18,724 bases of DNA from JAEUSF01 sp964484145 (GCA_964484145.1 CAZAED010000026.1:1-18724); one strand, 5' to 3'. Counted from the stretch's first letter, positions 5,696 to 13,183 are shown. Numbers and translations: made by a program. The notes: generated by a model from the letters alone, not told the origin.

Positions 5696-6670
5696 TTATA
5701 AAAGACCAATTTTTTGTTTAACTTCAAGCAGGGTAGCAGAGGCAACTTCTCGGGCGCTGCGCGCGCCATCGCCTAGGACTTGGGCTAAGTAATCGGTACG
5801 CGATAGTAATTCGGCTTTCTTTTCCCTAAATTCCGCAAAGTAGTTAGCTATATCTTCCGCAAGTTTGGTTTTTAGCTCGCTATACTGTAAATTGCCAAAC
5901 TGCTGTTTTTCTTTAAAGTATTTTATTTCGGGGGTCTTACCAAATTGTTCTAATAAATACATTAAGTTTTCCGCGCCTGGGTTTTTGCCGTCTGGGGAAG
6001 AACCGGTTACAGCCTTTTTTAGTTTGCGCGCTATTTCTTCTGGCGAGTCATCGAGCAGTAAAGCCTCATCTCCGGTTTTACTCATTTTTTTAGCAGGGTC
6101 TGAAAGCGACATTATTCTTAAAGGCTCTCTTAAATAGGTTTTTGGTTCCGGGAAAGTTTCGCCAAATTTGTTGTTAAATTTTCTGGCCGCAACTCTGGCT
6201 AACTCTACATGCTGAACTTGGTCTTCTCCAACAGGAATAGAGGTGGGCTTGTAAAGTAAAATGTCTGCTGCCATTAAAGTCGGGTAAGTTAATAGCCCAG
6301 CGTTTATGTTTTGTTTATGTTGGGCAGACTTGTCTTTGTACTGGGTCATTCTTTCTAGTTCGGAAAGAGGAATAAGGCAGTTAAATATCCAAGCCAGCCA
6401 AGTGTGTTCTAAAACCTGGTTTTGAGCAAAAAATACGGTTTTGTTTGGGTTAATCCCTGCTGCTAAATAGCTGGCAGCAACATCTAAGGTATTTTCTGTA
6501 AGTTCTTTTGGTTCAAAGGGGGTTGTAAGAGCGTGTAAATCGGCAATAAAATAAAAGCGCTGTAAGTCTTTTTCTTGCGTTTTTACCAGGTCTTTAACTA
6601 AGCCTAAATAATTGCCAATATGGAGTTTGCCGCTGGCTCTGCAGCCGGCTACGTAAGTTTCTTTTTTCAT
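5696..6670 (-). CDS. trpS: Tryptophanyl-tRNA synthetase, 324 aa
   Basis: TrpRS is a class I synthetase that activates tryptophan with ATP and charges tRNA-Trp in the cytoplasm. Visible signatures are the HIGH-type motif in GCRASGKLHIGNYLG (residues 9-23), the segment FYFIADLHALTTPF (39-52), IPVGEDQVQHVELAR (145-159), and the KMSKS loop as KKMSKTGDE (194-202, Thr replacing the last Ser). The length of 324 is normal for bacterial TrpRS (about 330). The ATG at 6670 directly follows a perfect extended -10 (TGCTATAAT), so the mRNA is predicted to be leaderless; there is no Shine-Dalgarno. It is divergent from the 6728 gene, with a spacer of only 57 bases. Confidence 0.97.
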   Translation of the reverse strand: MKKETYVAGCRASGKLHIGNYLGLVKDLVKTQEKDLQRFYFIADLHALTTPFEPKELTENTLDVAASYLAAGINPNKTVFFAQNQVLEHTWLAWIFNCLIPLSELERMTQYKDKSAQHKQNINAGLLTYPTLMAADILLYKPTSIPVGEDQVQHVELARVAARKFNNKFGETFPEPKTYLREPLRIMSLSDPAKKMSKTGDEALLLDDSPEEIARKLKKAVTGSSPDGKNPGAENLMYLLEQFGKTPEIKYFKEKQQFGNLQYSELKTKLAEDIANYFAEFREKKAELLSRTDYLAQVLGDGARSAREVASATLLEVKQKIGLL

Positions 6671-6676
6671 AAAAGT

Positions 6677-6685
6677 ATTATAGCA
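6677..6685 (-). promoter_or_regulatory. Extended -10 promoter giving a leaderless trpS mRNA
   Basis: On the minus strand TGCTATAAT (6685-6677) is a perfect extended -10. Its last T is six bases before the ATG (6670), which places the expected start on the A of the start codon. Confidence 0.75.
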
Positions 6686-6701
6686 AACCTAAAAATTCGT
6701 G

Positions 6702-6707
6702 TATAAT
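6702..6707 (+). promoter_or_regulatory. -10 box of the 6728 gene
   Basis: A consensus TATAAT at 6702-6707 would start transcription near 6714, leaving a leader of about 14 bases with no Shine-Dalgarno. The -35 region would overlap the trpS -10 on the other strand, so the two divergent promoters may compete. Confidence 0.5.
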
Positions 6708-6727
6708 TATTGTAAACTCATAAACTT

Positions 6728-8353
6728 ATGTCAGATTTTGAACCGAGGTTTGAGGACTATGCTCTTAAAAGCCAAGGTGAAAAAGAAAATAAAAAAGAAA
6801 ACGAATCGGAAGACAGACAGGGTAGGCGTGGTTTTCTAAAAAAAGCAGGCATTGCCGCAGCAGGAGTGCTTGGCGGTTTTGGATATAAAACTTACGACGT
6901 TGTGAGTTCGGAAATGAGAGAAAGACCTAAAGAGGTAGCTAGAGTAGCTAGGTTTTTAAGAGGAGAAGCCGGAGAAAACGAAACTTTAAGGCTTGGAGGC
7001 AGGGAGGTAGGTTTTGAAGAATTTGTAAAAATAGTTTCTAGCCTAACCGGTCCGGAAAAAGAAAGTCCGGAAGTGGTAAAAGCGCTTTTAGACGCCTTTG
7101 CAGATATGATAGAAGTAGAAGATCAGTTCGGGGCAAAATTTAACAAACTAGAACTTTTAGAAGACATAGAACCAATAGTTAGTAAAGTAACTTTTGGCAA
7201 AGTTCAAACCGCACGTTCATTTGGTTTTGGGCAAATTAACCCATATACAGCTTTAGCAATTGCCAGGGACAAGCATAAAATTTTAAGTGAGCGGGGGTTG
7301 TTAAGCGAGAAGAATCTTCAAAGGCTAAATAAAGACAAACTTAAATCCGGCGAAGTGGTCAGCGCGCTTAATTTACAAAAAGACGAGAATTTAGTTTACA
7401 GTTTTTTGGAATTTAACCGCTGTTATAATTTTTATGGCCGAAATTCGCGCAATCAGCTAAATGCCGAACATAGAGCCACACCAAGAGTGTTTGCTTTAGC
7501 CGTGGCTTCCTATAGCGCCAATTTTTTGTCGCCGCTTAGGGCAAAAGGCCAAACCTATTTTAACGAACTAATGCTTTCAAGCCCCGGCCTTAGGGACGAA
7601 ATGGCCAGAGAACTAGGTCTCGAGCCTAAGGCCTTAGAAGGTAATAATTATTTGCAAATAGATGGTGATATGGGCAAGCAAACAAAAGCTGGGTTTATTG
7701 CTCTTTCAAAACGGCTTAATATTCCGGAAAAGGAGTGGCCGGAAGAATTTAAGCCCGGAGCAAAAAATATAAGTCTAAAAGATAGAGACCAACAGTTTAA
7801 TAATTGGCTGTGGTATGTAAGAGAGTCGTGGCATAAGAATTGGGAAAACTTTTTTCGTAAGCAGGAAGAAAAATACCAAAATAAAGATTCAGATTTTACC
7901 GACTTAGCTCGGTTTGTTACCGGACGGTATCATGCCAGTACCAAGGCGTTTGTAATTTTAAGGGAAATGTCCGCGAATTTAGACCAAGCAGAGCAAGAGA
8001 AGATAGAAAAAAGAGCAAGGGAAATTTTTAAGGGTTTTGTGGAGCAAAGGCAGCAAAGTGAGCATGGGAAACACTTTTTTAATATAATTGCTTCTCCGGA
8101 AGTTTTTGCAAAGAATTTTCCGGGATTAGAACATAGTGAATTTGTTCATAAAATACTAAAAAGCTTGCCAAGGCTAGTAGCTTACGATGAACGTTTTAAA
8201 GGCTATGTTCCCATGGCGTACGGGCAGCCTAGGAATTTTTTGGCTAACCCAAAAAATATTATGGAAAGAATTATTAGAGCGCAAGACATGGACGACACCC
8301 ACCATTCTAGAATTGGACTTTATGAGTCTACACAGGAAAGAGCAGATAAATAA
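6728..8353 (+). CDS. Tat-signal protein with lytic-transglycosylase-like motifs, 541 aa
   Basis: This is probably an exported envelope protein, possibly acting on peptidoglycan. After a charged 31-residue start it has a twin-arginine motif (GRRGFLKKAG, residues 32-41) and a short mild hydrophobic stretch (IAAAGVLGGFG), as in Tat signals; no clear cleavage site is seen, so it may stay anchored. Residues 163-175 (RSFGFGQINPYTA) resemble the GLMQI.P.TA motif of SLT/lysozyme-fold enzymes, and FALAVASYSANF (255-266) resembles their A.AAYNAGP motif. A Glu-rich segment near 129-146 might supply the catalytic acid. DGDMGKQTKAG (312-322) is like a peptidoglycan-binding repeat. The remaining 220 residues are helical and unrecognised. 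Family assignment is tentative. There is no Shine-Dalgarno; a strong terminator follows the stop. Confidence 0.7.
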   Translation: MSDFEPRFEDYALKSQGEKENKKENESEDRQGRRGFLKKAGIAAAGVLGGFGYKTYDVVSSEMRERPKEVARVARFLRGEAGENETLRLGGREVGFEEFVKIVSSLTGPEKESPEVVKALLDAFADMIEVEDQFGAKFNKLELLEDIEPIVSKVTFGKVQTARSFGFGQINPYTALAIARDKHKILSERGLLSEKNLQRLNKDKLKSGEVVSALNLQKDENLVYSFLEFNRCYNFYGRNSRNQLNAEHRATPRVFALAVASYSANFLSPLRAKGQTYFNELMLSSPGLRDEMARELGLEPKALEGNNYLQIDGDMGKQTKAGFIALSKRLNIPEKEWPEEFKPGAKNISLKDRDQQFNNWLWYVRESWHKNWENFFRKQEEKYQNKDSDFTDLARFVTGRYHASTKAFVILREMSANLDQAEQEKIEKRAREIFKGFVEQRQQSEHGKHFFNIIASPEVFAKNFPGLEHSEFVHKILKSLPRLVAYDERFKGYVPMAYGQPRNFLANPKNIMERIIRAQDMDDTHHSRIGLYESTQERADK

Positions 8354-8380
8354 AAACCCCCGAAAATTCGGGGGTTTTTA
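8354..8380. terminator. Bidirectional terminator after the Tat-signal gene
   Basis: CCCCCGAA/TTCGGGGG (8357-8364 with 8367-8374) is flanked by AAAAA and TTTTT, so it works on both strands, here also downstream of rnj. Confidence 0.9.
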
Positions 8381-8386
8381 ATATTA

Positions 8387-8423
8387 TATTTCTATTATAA
8401 CCGGCAATACCATTGGTCGCCCC
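8387..8423 (-). pseudogene. Duplicated tail of rnj (last 11 codons)
   Basis: On the minus strand this segment reads RPMVLPVIIEI plus TAA, the same peptide and stop position as the end of rnj. The DNA differs at 5 of 34 positions (8390-8423 against 8470-8503), and those differences are synonymous. It has no start or other coding sequence of its own: a palindromic repeat and an in-frame stop lie directly upstream. Confidence 0.7.
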
Positions 8424-8457
8424 GGTAGTAAATCGAGCAAGTTCGATTACTACGGGG
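8420..8457. repeat. Palindromic repeat between the two rnj tails
   Basis: CCCCGGTAGTAAATCGA pairs with TCGATTACTACGGGG around a 6-base centre, an imperfect 38-base palindrome. It sits exactly between the true rnj end and its duplicated tail. Confidence 0.65.
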
Positions 8458-8467
8458 TAAACCTTTC

Positions 8468-10327
8468 TTAAATTTCAATAATAACTGGTAATACCATTGG
8501 GCGCCTTTCAGTCTTCTGGTAAAGGTATTCACCAACTTCGTCGCGAATTACATTGCGGAGGTAAGCGTAGTTTGGTTCTAACTTTTCTTTACCTTTGGTT
8601 TCAACAAGTTTACGAACTTCGTGTTTTACTTCACGTATAAGGTCGTCGTTGCCCTTCATGTAAATAAAGCCTCTGGAAATTATGTCCGGCTGGTTTACTA
8701 GTTTGCCGTCTCTTCGGTTTAAAGTAATTATTANNNNNNNNNNACCGTCTTGCGCCAGAACTTGGCGGTCACGAATAACTACTTCGCCAACGTCGCCAAC
8801 GCCCAGGCCGTCTATAAACACGTAGCCGGAGGCAATTTTGTCATCTACCGTAGCTTTTGCAACGCGGTCGGAGCCGACTTCTAAAATTTGACCGTTATCG
8901 AGTGTGAATATGTTGCTTTCTGGGATGCCCATAATTTTAGCTAATTCAGCGTGAGCCACTATCATGTGGTGTTCGCCGTGAATAGGCATAAAGTATTTGG
9001 GTTTGGTTAAAGCTATCATAAGCTTTAATTCTTCTTGGTGAGCGTGGCCCGAAGTATGAATGTCTAAAGTTTTGTTGTAAATAACGTGGCTGCCTAAGCG
9101 AGTTAGGTTTGAAAGCATAGCTGAAATAGCGCGTTCATTGCCCGGAATAGGGGAGGCGGAAACTATGGTAGTGTCGCCCTTTTTTATTTTTACAGTTTTG
9201 TGGTCGCCCCTAGCTATGCGGGCAAGCCCGGCTGCTTCTTCGCCCTGGGCGCCGGTAGTTAAAATAACTATTTGATTGTCCGGGAATTTTTTAGAAACTT
9301 CAGACTTAATAATTATTTTTGGCTGGATTTTTAAGTAACCTAGACTTAGTGCAATTTCGATGTTATTAACAAGTGAGCGGCCGGTTACAATAACTTTTCT
9401 GTTATATTTAGCTGCAGCATCAAACACCTGCTGGATACGAGCTATGTTAGTAGAGAAGTTAGCAAAAATAATACGCCCTCGAATGTCGGCAAAAGTTCTG
9501 TCTATGGTAATACCAATTTCGCGCTCCGAAATACAGTAGCCGGGTTTTACCGCGTTGGTAGAGTCGGACATAAGCAGTAAAACGCCTTCGGCGCCAAACT
9601 TGGCAATTTTGTCGAATTCTGTGGGTTTGCCGTCGGCCGGGGTGTGGTCAAATTTCCAGTCAGTGGCGTAAATAATTTGGCCAACCGGAGTGGTAATGCA
9701 AAGACCCATACCGTCCGGGATGCTGTGGTTAGTTCTGAAAAAACGAATTTTAAAACTACCAAGCGGCAAAACGTCGTCTTTAGTTAAAACATTTATTTTG
9801 CTGCGGCCTAAGAGCCCGAATTCTTCCAGACGTTTTTTTATAAAGCCCGCGGTTAAAGCCATGGTGTAAACCGGGGGATCACCAAGTTTTGGTAAAATAT
9901 AAGGAATAGCGCCAATGTGGTCTAAGTGACCGTGGGTAATAACTACGCCGCGTATTCTTTTCTTATTTTCTTCCAGCCACTTGGTGTCCGGAATAATATA
10001 GTCTATACCGGGCATAGTGTCGTCCGGGAAGGCAAGGCCCATATCTATAACTATAATGTCGTCGCCAAATTCAATGGCAGTCATATTTTCGCCAACTTCT
10101 TCTACGCCACCCATTGGGATAATGCGCAAATTTTGGCGAGAAGCTGTGTATTTGCTGGTTTGGCTAAGACCGGAAACTAAACTAGTAGCTTTGTTAATAA
10201 GCATATCTAGCCGGTTGTTTTCTGGCTGGGCAGACCCGGCCGATTTTGCGGGCGATTGCCCGGACATTGGCCGACTATGTTGGCCAAAGCGTCTGTTACC
10301 TTGTGGTTGTTGTTTTTTCATTATCAT
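8468..10327 (-). CDS. rnj: Ribonuclease J, 619 aa, with a 10-N gap
   Basis: RNase J is a metallo-beta-lactamase/beta-CASP nuclease with endo- and 5'-to-3' exonuclease activity in mRNA decay and rRNA maturation. The metal motif HGHLDH is at residues 132-137 (VVITHGHLDHIGAIP); other expected blocks are RTNHSIPDGMG, YATDWKFDH, SDSTNA, VTGRS, SGHAHQEEL and PIHGEHHM, followed by the RNase J C-terminal domain. A Gln/Arg/Ser-rich tail of about 65 residues precedes the catalytic domain. Ten Ns (8734-8743) fall after LAQDG; four unknown codons fit the usual spacing there, so the frame is probably intact. ATGs at 10327 and 10321 are both possible; neither has a Shine-Dalgarno. Its last codons are duplicated downstream. 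Confidence 0.95.
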   Translation of the reverse strand: MIMKKQQPQGNRRFGQHSRPMSGQSPAKSAGSAQPENNRLDMLINKATSLVSGLSQTSKYTASRQNLRIIPMGGVEEVGENMTAIEFGDDIIVIDMGLAFPDDTMPGIDYIIPDTKWLEENKKRIRGVVITHGHLDHIGAIPYILPKLGDPPVYTMALTAGFIKKRLEEFGLLGRSKINVLTKDDVLPLGSFKIRFFRTNHSIPDGMGLCITTPVGQIIYATDWKFDHTPADGKPTEFDKIAKFGAEGVLLLMSDSTNAVKPGYCISEREIGITIDRTFADIRGRIIFANFSTNIARIQQVFDAAAKYNRKVIVTGRSLVNNIEIALSLGYLKIQPKIIIKSEVSKKFPDNQIVILTTGAQGEEAAGLARIARGDHKTVKIKKGDTTIVSASPIPGNERAISAMLSNLTRLGSHVIYNKTLDIHTSGHAHQEELKLMIALTKPKYFMPIHGEHHMIVAHAELAKIMGIPESNIFTLDNGQILEVGSDRVAKATVDDKIASGYVFIDGLGVGDVGEVVIRDRQVLAQDGXXXXIITLNRRDGKLVNQPDIISRGFIYMKGNDDLIREVKHEVRKLVETKGKEKLEPNYAYLRNVIRDEVGEYLYQKTERRPMVLPVIIEI

Positions 10328-10465
10328 AAAGTACTGAATTACGGATTTTACAGATATTACGGTCTGCTTTCGCAGTATTATTCGTATTATCGGTACATCT
10401 GTATATATAAAACTTTCAGACCTGTTGCGGTTTAGGTCATAAATAATAAATCATCGGCCAAGTTT

Positions 10466-10492
10466 TCCGCCTTCGCATAAAGCTTCGGCGGA
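10466..10492. repeat. TCCGCC-type palindromic repeat
   Basis: TCCGCC (10466-10471) and GGCGGA (10487-10492) enclose TTCGCATAAAGCTTC. It shares arms and the AAGCTTCG core with the copies at 10740-10763 and 10952-10977. Confidence 0.6.
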
Positions 10493-10605
10493 TGATCCTC
10501 TACAAAATTTTATAGGTGGATCAAAACTGGAGATGAACCTACTTTAGTGGCTTGTTCAGCCGGGCCAAAAATAGATTTGCTCGCAATTAGCAAACAATAA
10601 ATAAA

Positions 10606-10641
10606 TTCACTGATACACAGATGTCACTGATATCACGGATT
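10606..10641. repeat. CACAGAT-type dispersed repeat, copy 1
   Basis: This 36-base tract (TTCACTGATACACAGATGTC and on) matches 12867-12902 at 32 of 36 positions. Internally it repeats a CAC(A/T)GAT unit. Confidence 0.75.
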
Positions 10642-10739
10642 CTAAAGATTGTTTAATAACTACTTTTGATTTCAAGTAAACTAACTAATTTAGTACATTA
10701 TAGCACAGCAGGGTTTGGTTGTCAAAAAGGTTTTTTTGC

Positions 10740-10763
10740 CCTGCTTCGCTAAAGCTTCGCAGG
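10740..10763. repeat. Palindromic repeat, TCCGCC family variant
   Basis: CCTGC and GCAGG arms enclose TTCGCTAAAGCTTC, nearly the same core as the 10466-10492 copy, but the arm bases have changed on both sides. Confidence 0.5.
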
Positions 10764-10869
10764 ACACTTCTTCGCGATTACAATTAAAATATTTACCATA
10801 AACTAAGTTTGTTGAGGTGGAGTGCTTGCACTTCGTAGCCTTGGCGAAGAAGTGGTGCCGCGGGAGGGA

Positions 10870-10907
10870 CCCCATATAATATTTCGCTTCGCTCAATCTA
10901 TACGGGG
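10870..10907. repeat. CCCCRTATA palindromic repeat in the tRNA remnant
   Basis: CCCCATATA and TATACGGGG form the arms around ATATTTCGCTTCGCTCAATC. It interrupts the T-arm of the tRNA-Leu remnant. Confidence 0.55.
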
Positions 10908-10951
10908 CAGGCTTGAACCTCCACGGGATTTCTCCCACACGCTTCTGCTTG

Positions 10952-10977
10952 TCCGCCGAAGCCTTGGCGAAGGCGGA
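10952..10977. repeat. TCCGCC-type palindromic repeat in the tRNA remnant
   Basis: TCCGCC (10952-10957) and GGCGGA (10972-10977) enclose GAAGCCTTGGCGAA, which is itself near-palindromic. Translated, this family yields peptides such as AKASADK and RQGFGGQ, which I recall as common in CPR protein predictions. It sits in the anticodon region of the broken tRNA. Confidence 0.65.
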
Positions 10978-10999
10978 AGACGTGCGCGCCCCGCACAAG

Positions 11000-11086
11000 T
11001 GGTGCCCAGGAGAGGACTCGAACCTCCACGGGATTGCTCCCACGCGTACCTGAAACGCGCGCGTATACCAATTCCGCCACCTGGGC
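11000..11086 (-). tRNA. tRNA-Leu (anticodon CAG)
   Basis: On the minus strand the 7-bp acceptor GCCCAGG/CCTGGGC closes with discriminator A and an encoded CCA (11002-11000). The D-arm carries GCG...CGC around GAATTGGTATA. The anticodon stem CGCGT/ACGCG holds loop TTCAGGT, so the anticodon is CAG (11052-11050), reading CUG. The long variable arm (GGGA/TCCC) is the class II mark of tRNA-Leu. The T-arm GGAGG-TTCGAGT-CCTCT is regular with one G·U pair. It lies downstream of the SBP gene and just upstream of the broken copy. Confidence 0.95.
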
Positions 11087-11098
11087 TTCACTTTATTT

Positions 11099-11135
11099 TT
11101 GTCATTTATTTAATTTTTGTCAATTTTGTCATTTA
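11099..11135. repeat. TTGACAAAA-type micro-repeat
   Basis: It is read on the plus strand as TTGTCATTTA and TTGTCAATTTTGTCATTTA. The same units occur at 13256-13362, on the other side of secG and the SBP gene. Confidence 0.6.
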
Positions 11136-11137
11136 CC

Positions 11138-12865
11138 CTACTTCCACTCTCTCTTCGTTTCCAAATACCAATTGGGTAAGTCGTAAAGACGCGAAGGAGT
11201 GTCGTTTAAAGCTTGGAGGCTAACATTTTGAATTTTTGTATTAATAAAATAAAAGTATTGATTTTGGTTAAGTAAAATTGAAGCATCTTTTTGAGCAATA
11301 ATTTGGCCAAGCCCGGAGTATTTTTGTAAACGGGCTTCAGTGTTGGTGGTATTGCGCGCGTCGGTTAAAAGTTTGTCTAAGTTGCCGTCCGAAAGCCCGG
11401 TTAAATTTAAGCCTGGGTCTTTGCTTTGGCTTGAATGCCAGAAAAAGAAGGGGTCAGGGTCAGTGCCAAATTTTTGTGAATAAATTAGCACCTGGAATTT
11501 ACGTGGTCTTAAGCTTTCGTCCATTAATTGCTTAGAGGGCTTTATGTCTACATTAACTTCTATACCCAATTTTTCCCACTGAGCTTTTATGTTTTTTGCG
11601 GTTTGAACATTGGAAACCGAGTCGCTGGTAGTTATGGTTATGCCAAGGGTTTGGTCCTTTTTGGTCCTTTTATTGTTTCCGGACATAGTCCATCCGGCTT
11701 GGTTCAAAATTTGCATTGCCTCGCCCAAAGTGGCTGTTTGGTCACTAGTTATTTTAGTTAGTGGGTCTACAGAGCCTTGTCTTTGAGAAGAAAAAACCGA
11801 ATTAATAATTTCGTCTTTGTCAGTTGCAAGACTTAGGGCTTTACGAATAAATTCTTGGGAAGTTAGGCCTTCGTTTAAATTAAAAAATAAGGCTTGGTAT
11901 TGAGGCAAAGGCAGTTTTAAAAGTCTGAAGCTTCCGGCAATATCTGAAAGTTTTTCTCCAGCCATTGGTACAGTGCCCGCCAAATCTATTTCATGGCCTC
12001 TTATGCCATTAATTAAACTTTCCTCGGAGTCGTAAAATTTTAAATTTACAGTCTCGATGTTTGGGCGTTTGTTGTAAAAGTCGGCAAAGCTTTTTAGAGA
12101 AATAAACCCAATTTTGCCGTTAGGTAATTTACTTATTTGCGAAATAGCGTAAGGTCCGCTGCCCACGGCCTCTAAGTTAGTCTTGTTAAGTAAAAAACTG
12201 GAAGCGTCTACATTCTGCCAAATATTTTTTGGCAGAATTGGCAGTGTTAAATTGTAAACAAACGGCCCCGAAATGTCTTTGTTGGTAAATTTTACTTGAG
12301 TATCTGAAAGTTTTTCAACTTTAGTGTTTAGCCAAAACCCTCTAAGTGGGCTTTTAAAGTCGGGGTTTTTTAGTGTGTCTATTGTAAAAACAATATCGTC
12401 TGCTGTTAGCGGTGTACGGTTATGCCAGACCGCGTTACTTTTTATTGTAACAGTATAGCTTTTTTGGTCTTGTGAAATCTCTGGTAAATTTTCCGCTAAG
12501 TCTGGAAGCATTTCGCCACCGGGTCCGTATTTATAGAGGCCTGAAAATATAAGTTTTGTTAAGCTTTGGTCTGTGTCGGTAATTGCCAAGAGAGGATTAA
12601 TATATTGCGGTTGACCAAGTAGTCCTTCGGTTATTTGTCCGCCTAAAGTTGGAACCGCTTTTGTGTGGTTAATATAAAAATTATTTCCGGATATAAATAA
12701 ACTTACCAAAGCGGCTAAAGCTAGGGTGGAAAGAATAATTTTCTCGGTTTTCCCCATTAATGAAAAAACTTTCCGAAGGTCGGAAAGATGGAAGGTTTTT
12801 AAGGCTTTAAAACCGTTAACAATTTGTTTAAAGCCCGATATTGAATTTTGGGAATAACCGTTCAT
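11138..12865 (-). CDS. Family 5 extracellular solute-binding protein (peptide-ABC type), membrane anchored, 575 aa
   Basis: SBP family 5 proteins capture oligopeptides or similar ligands outside the membrane for an ABC importer. After a 40-residue basic, cytoplasmic-looking start there is one membrane helix (about residues 42-59, IILSTLALAALVSLFIS) and no lipobox Cys, so it is anchored by a signal anchor. Family blocks seen: GGQITEGLLGQPQYINPLLA, LIFSGLYKYGPGGEMLPDLAE, AVWHNRTPLTADDIVFTIDT, AVGSGPYAI, FNLNEGLTSQEFIRKALSLA and PDPFFFWHSSQ. No permease or ATPase lies in the window, and the protein may serve another role in a reduced genome. ATG 12865 is chosen; a GTG at 12871 is in frame. Neither has a Shine-Dalgarno, and a CACAGAT repeat fills the space immediately upstream. 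Confidence 0.92.
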   Translation of the reverse strand: MNGYSQNSISGFKQIVNGFKALKTFHLSDLRKVFSLMGKTEKIILSTLALAALVSLFISGNNFYINHTKAVPTLGGQITEGLLGQPQYINPLLAITDTDQSLTKLIFSGLYKYGPGGEMLPDLAENLPEISQDQKSYTVTIKSNAVWHNRTPLTADDIVFTIDTLKNPDFKSPLRGFWLNTKVEKLSDTQVKFTNKDISGPFVYNLTLPILPKNIWQNVDASSFLLNKTNLEAVGSGPYAISQISKLPNGKIGFISLKSFADFYNKRPNIETVNLKFYDSEESLINGIRGHEIDLAGTVPMAGEKLSDIAGSFRLLKLPLPQYQALFFNLNEGLTSQEFIRKALSLATDKDEIINSVFSSQRQGSVDPLTKITSDQTATLGEAMQILNQAGWTMSGNNKRTKKDQTLGITITTSDSVSNVQTAKNIKAQWEKLGIEVNVDIKPSKQLMDESLRPRKFQVLIYSQKFGTDPDPFFFWHSSQSKDPGLNLTGLSDGNLDKLLTDARNTTNTEARLQKYSGLGQIIAQKDASILLNQNQYFYFINTKIQNVSLQALNDTPSRLYDLPNWYLETKREWK

Positions 12866-12866
12866 G

Positions 12867-12902
12867 TTCACAGATACACAGATGTCACAGATAACACAGA
12901 TT
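12867..12902. repeat. CACAGAT-type dispersed repeat, copy 2
   Basis: This copy matches 10606-10641 at 32 of 36 positions and lies directly against the SBP start codon, so it forms the 5' untranslated region or promoter of that gene. Confidence 0.75.
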
Positions 12903-12964
12903 CCGGATAATTTATATTTGCCTATAGTTTTGAATCTGTTGTTACGACTGTGTCTACTCGGATA

Positions 12965-13183
12965 TCATTTGAGAAACAAAAAACCGATGTTAATTACTAC
13001 AAATAAAATCCCAATAACAATTGTTGCGAAAAAGAGCCATTTGTCAAAGCCGCGTCTGGTGGCAACAATGTTGCCAGCGCCCCCAAAAACATTGGACAAA
13101 CCGGAAGATTTGTTTTGAAGGGAAATAATAATAATTAATATTACCATTACCAGTATGTCAATAAATTGGAGTATTTGCCGCAT
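12965..13183 (-). CDS. secG: Preprotein translocase subunit SecG, 72 aa
   Basis: SecG is the small accessory subunit of the SecYEG channel. Two membrane helices (about residues 5-21 and 48-70) flank the conserved cytoplasmic loop with LQNKSSGLSNVFGGAG, then RRGFDKW before the second helix. The length of 72 is typical of compact SecG proteins. The ATG at 13183 has no Shine-Dalgarno. A good promoter lies upstream (13218-13247), with a perfect inverted repeat in its spacer. The SBP gene follows on the same strand after about 100 bases, so they may be co-transcribed. Confidence 0.93.
   Translation of the reverse strand: MRQILQFIDILVMVILIIIISLQNKSSGLSNVFGGAGNIVATRRGFDKWLFFATIVIGILFVVINIGFLFLK

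Larger units (their letters stand above)
10328..10852. other. Repeat-rich intergenic region without a gene
   Basis: About 525 bases with no credible gene; open frames here are chance products of repeats. It contains a degenerate ACGGATTTTACAGAT tract (about 10336-10365), a TCCGCC/GGCGGA palindrome (10466-10492), GATCC/GGATC arms (about 10495-10525), the hairpin TTTGCT/AGCAAA (about 10575-10594), a CACAGAT repeat (10606-10641), and a CCTGC/GCAGG palindrome (10740-10763). Upstream of rnj on the minus strand a TAAAAT 17 bases before the ATG is a weak promoter candidate. Confidence 0.6.
10853..10998 (-). pseudogene. Broken tRNA-Leu copy split by two palindromic repeats
   Basis: On the minus strand, pieces of a class II tRNA appear in order: a D/anticodon-like GCGCACGTCTT, then AGAAGCGTGTGGGAG, the variable arm GGGAGAAATCCC, the T-arm start GGAGGTTCAAG, and the 3' end CCTCCCGCGGCACCA with encoded CCA (10853-10855). 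Bases 10915-10938 match the variable/T-arm of the intact tRNA-Leu (11020-11043) at 23 of 24 positions. A TCCGCC palindrome (10952-10977) interrupts the anticodon region and another repeat (10870-10907) interrupts the T-arm. No 5' acceptor strand is recognised. It is most likely dead; that an RNA could still be processed from it is unproven. Confidence 0.6.

Noticed and set aside
10017..10337. Plus-strand frames near 9926-10337
   Set aside because: They are antisense to the rnj N-terminal coding region.
10853..11086. Intron-containing tRNA-Leu (group I type) instead of a broken copy
   Set aside because: The interruptions are only about 30-40 bases, lie in two different arms, and are dispersed palindromes; no intron core is present. 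An intact tRNA-Leu stands next to it.
10690..11091. Minus-strand open frame of 133 codons across the tRNA-Leu gene
   Set aside because: Its residues come from translating the tRNA, the broken tRNA and palindromic repeats; it has no ribosome site and no protein-like composition.
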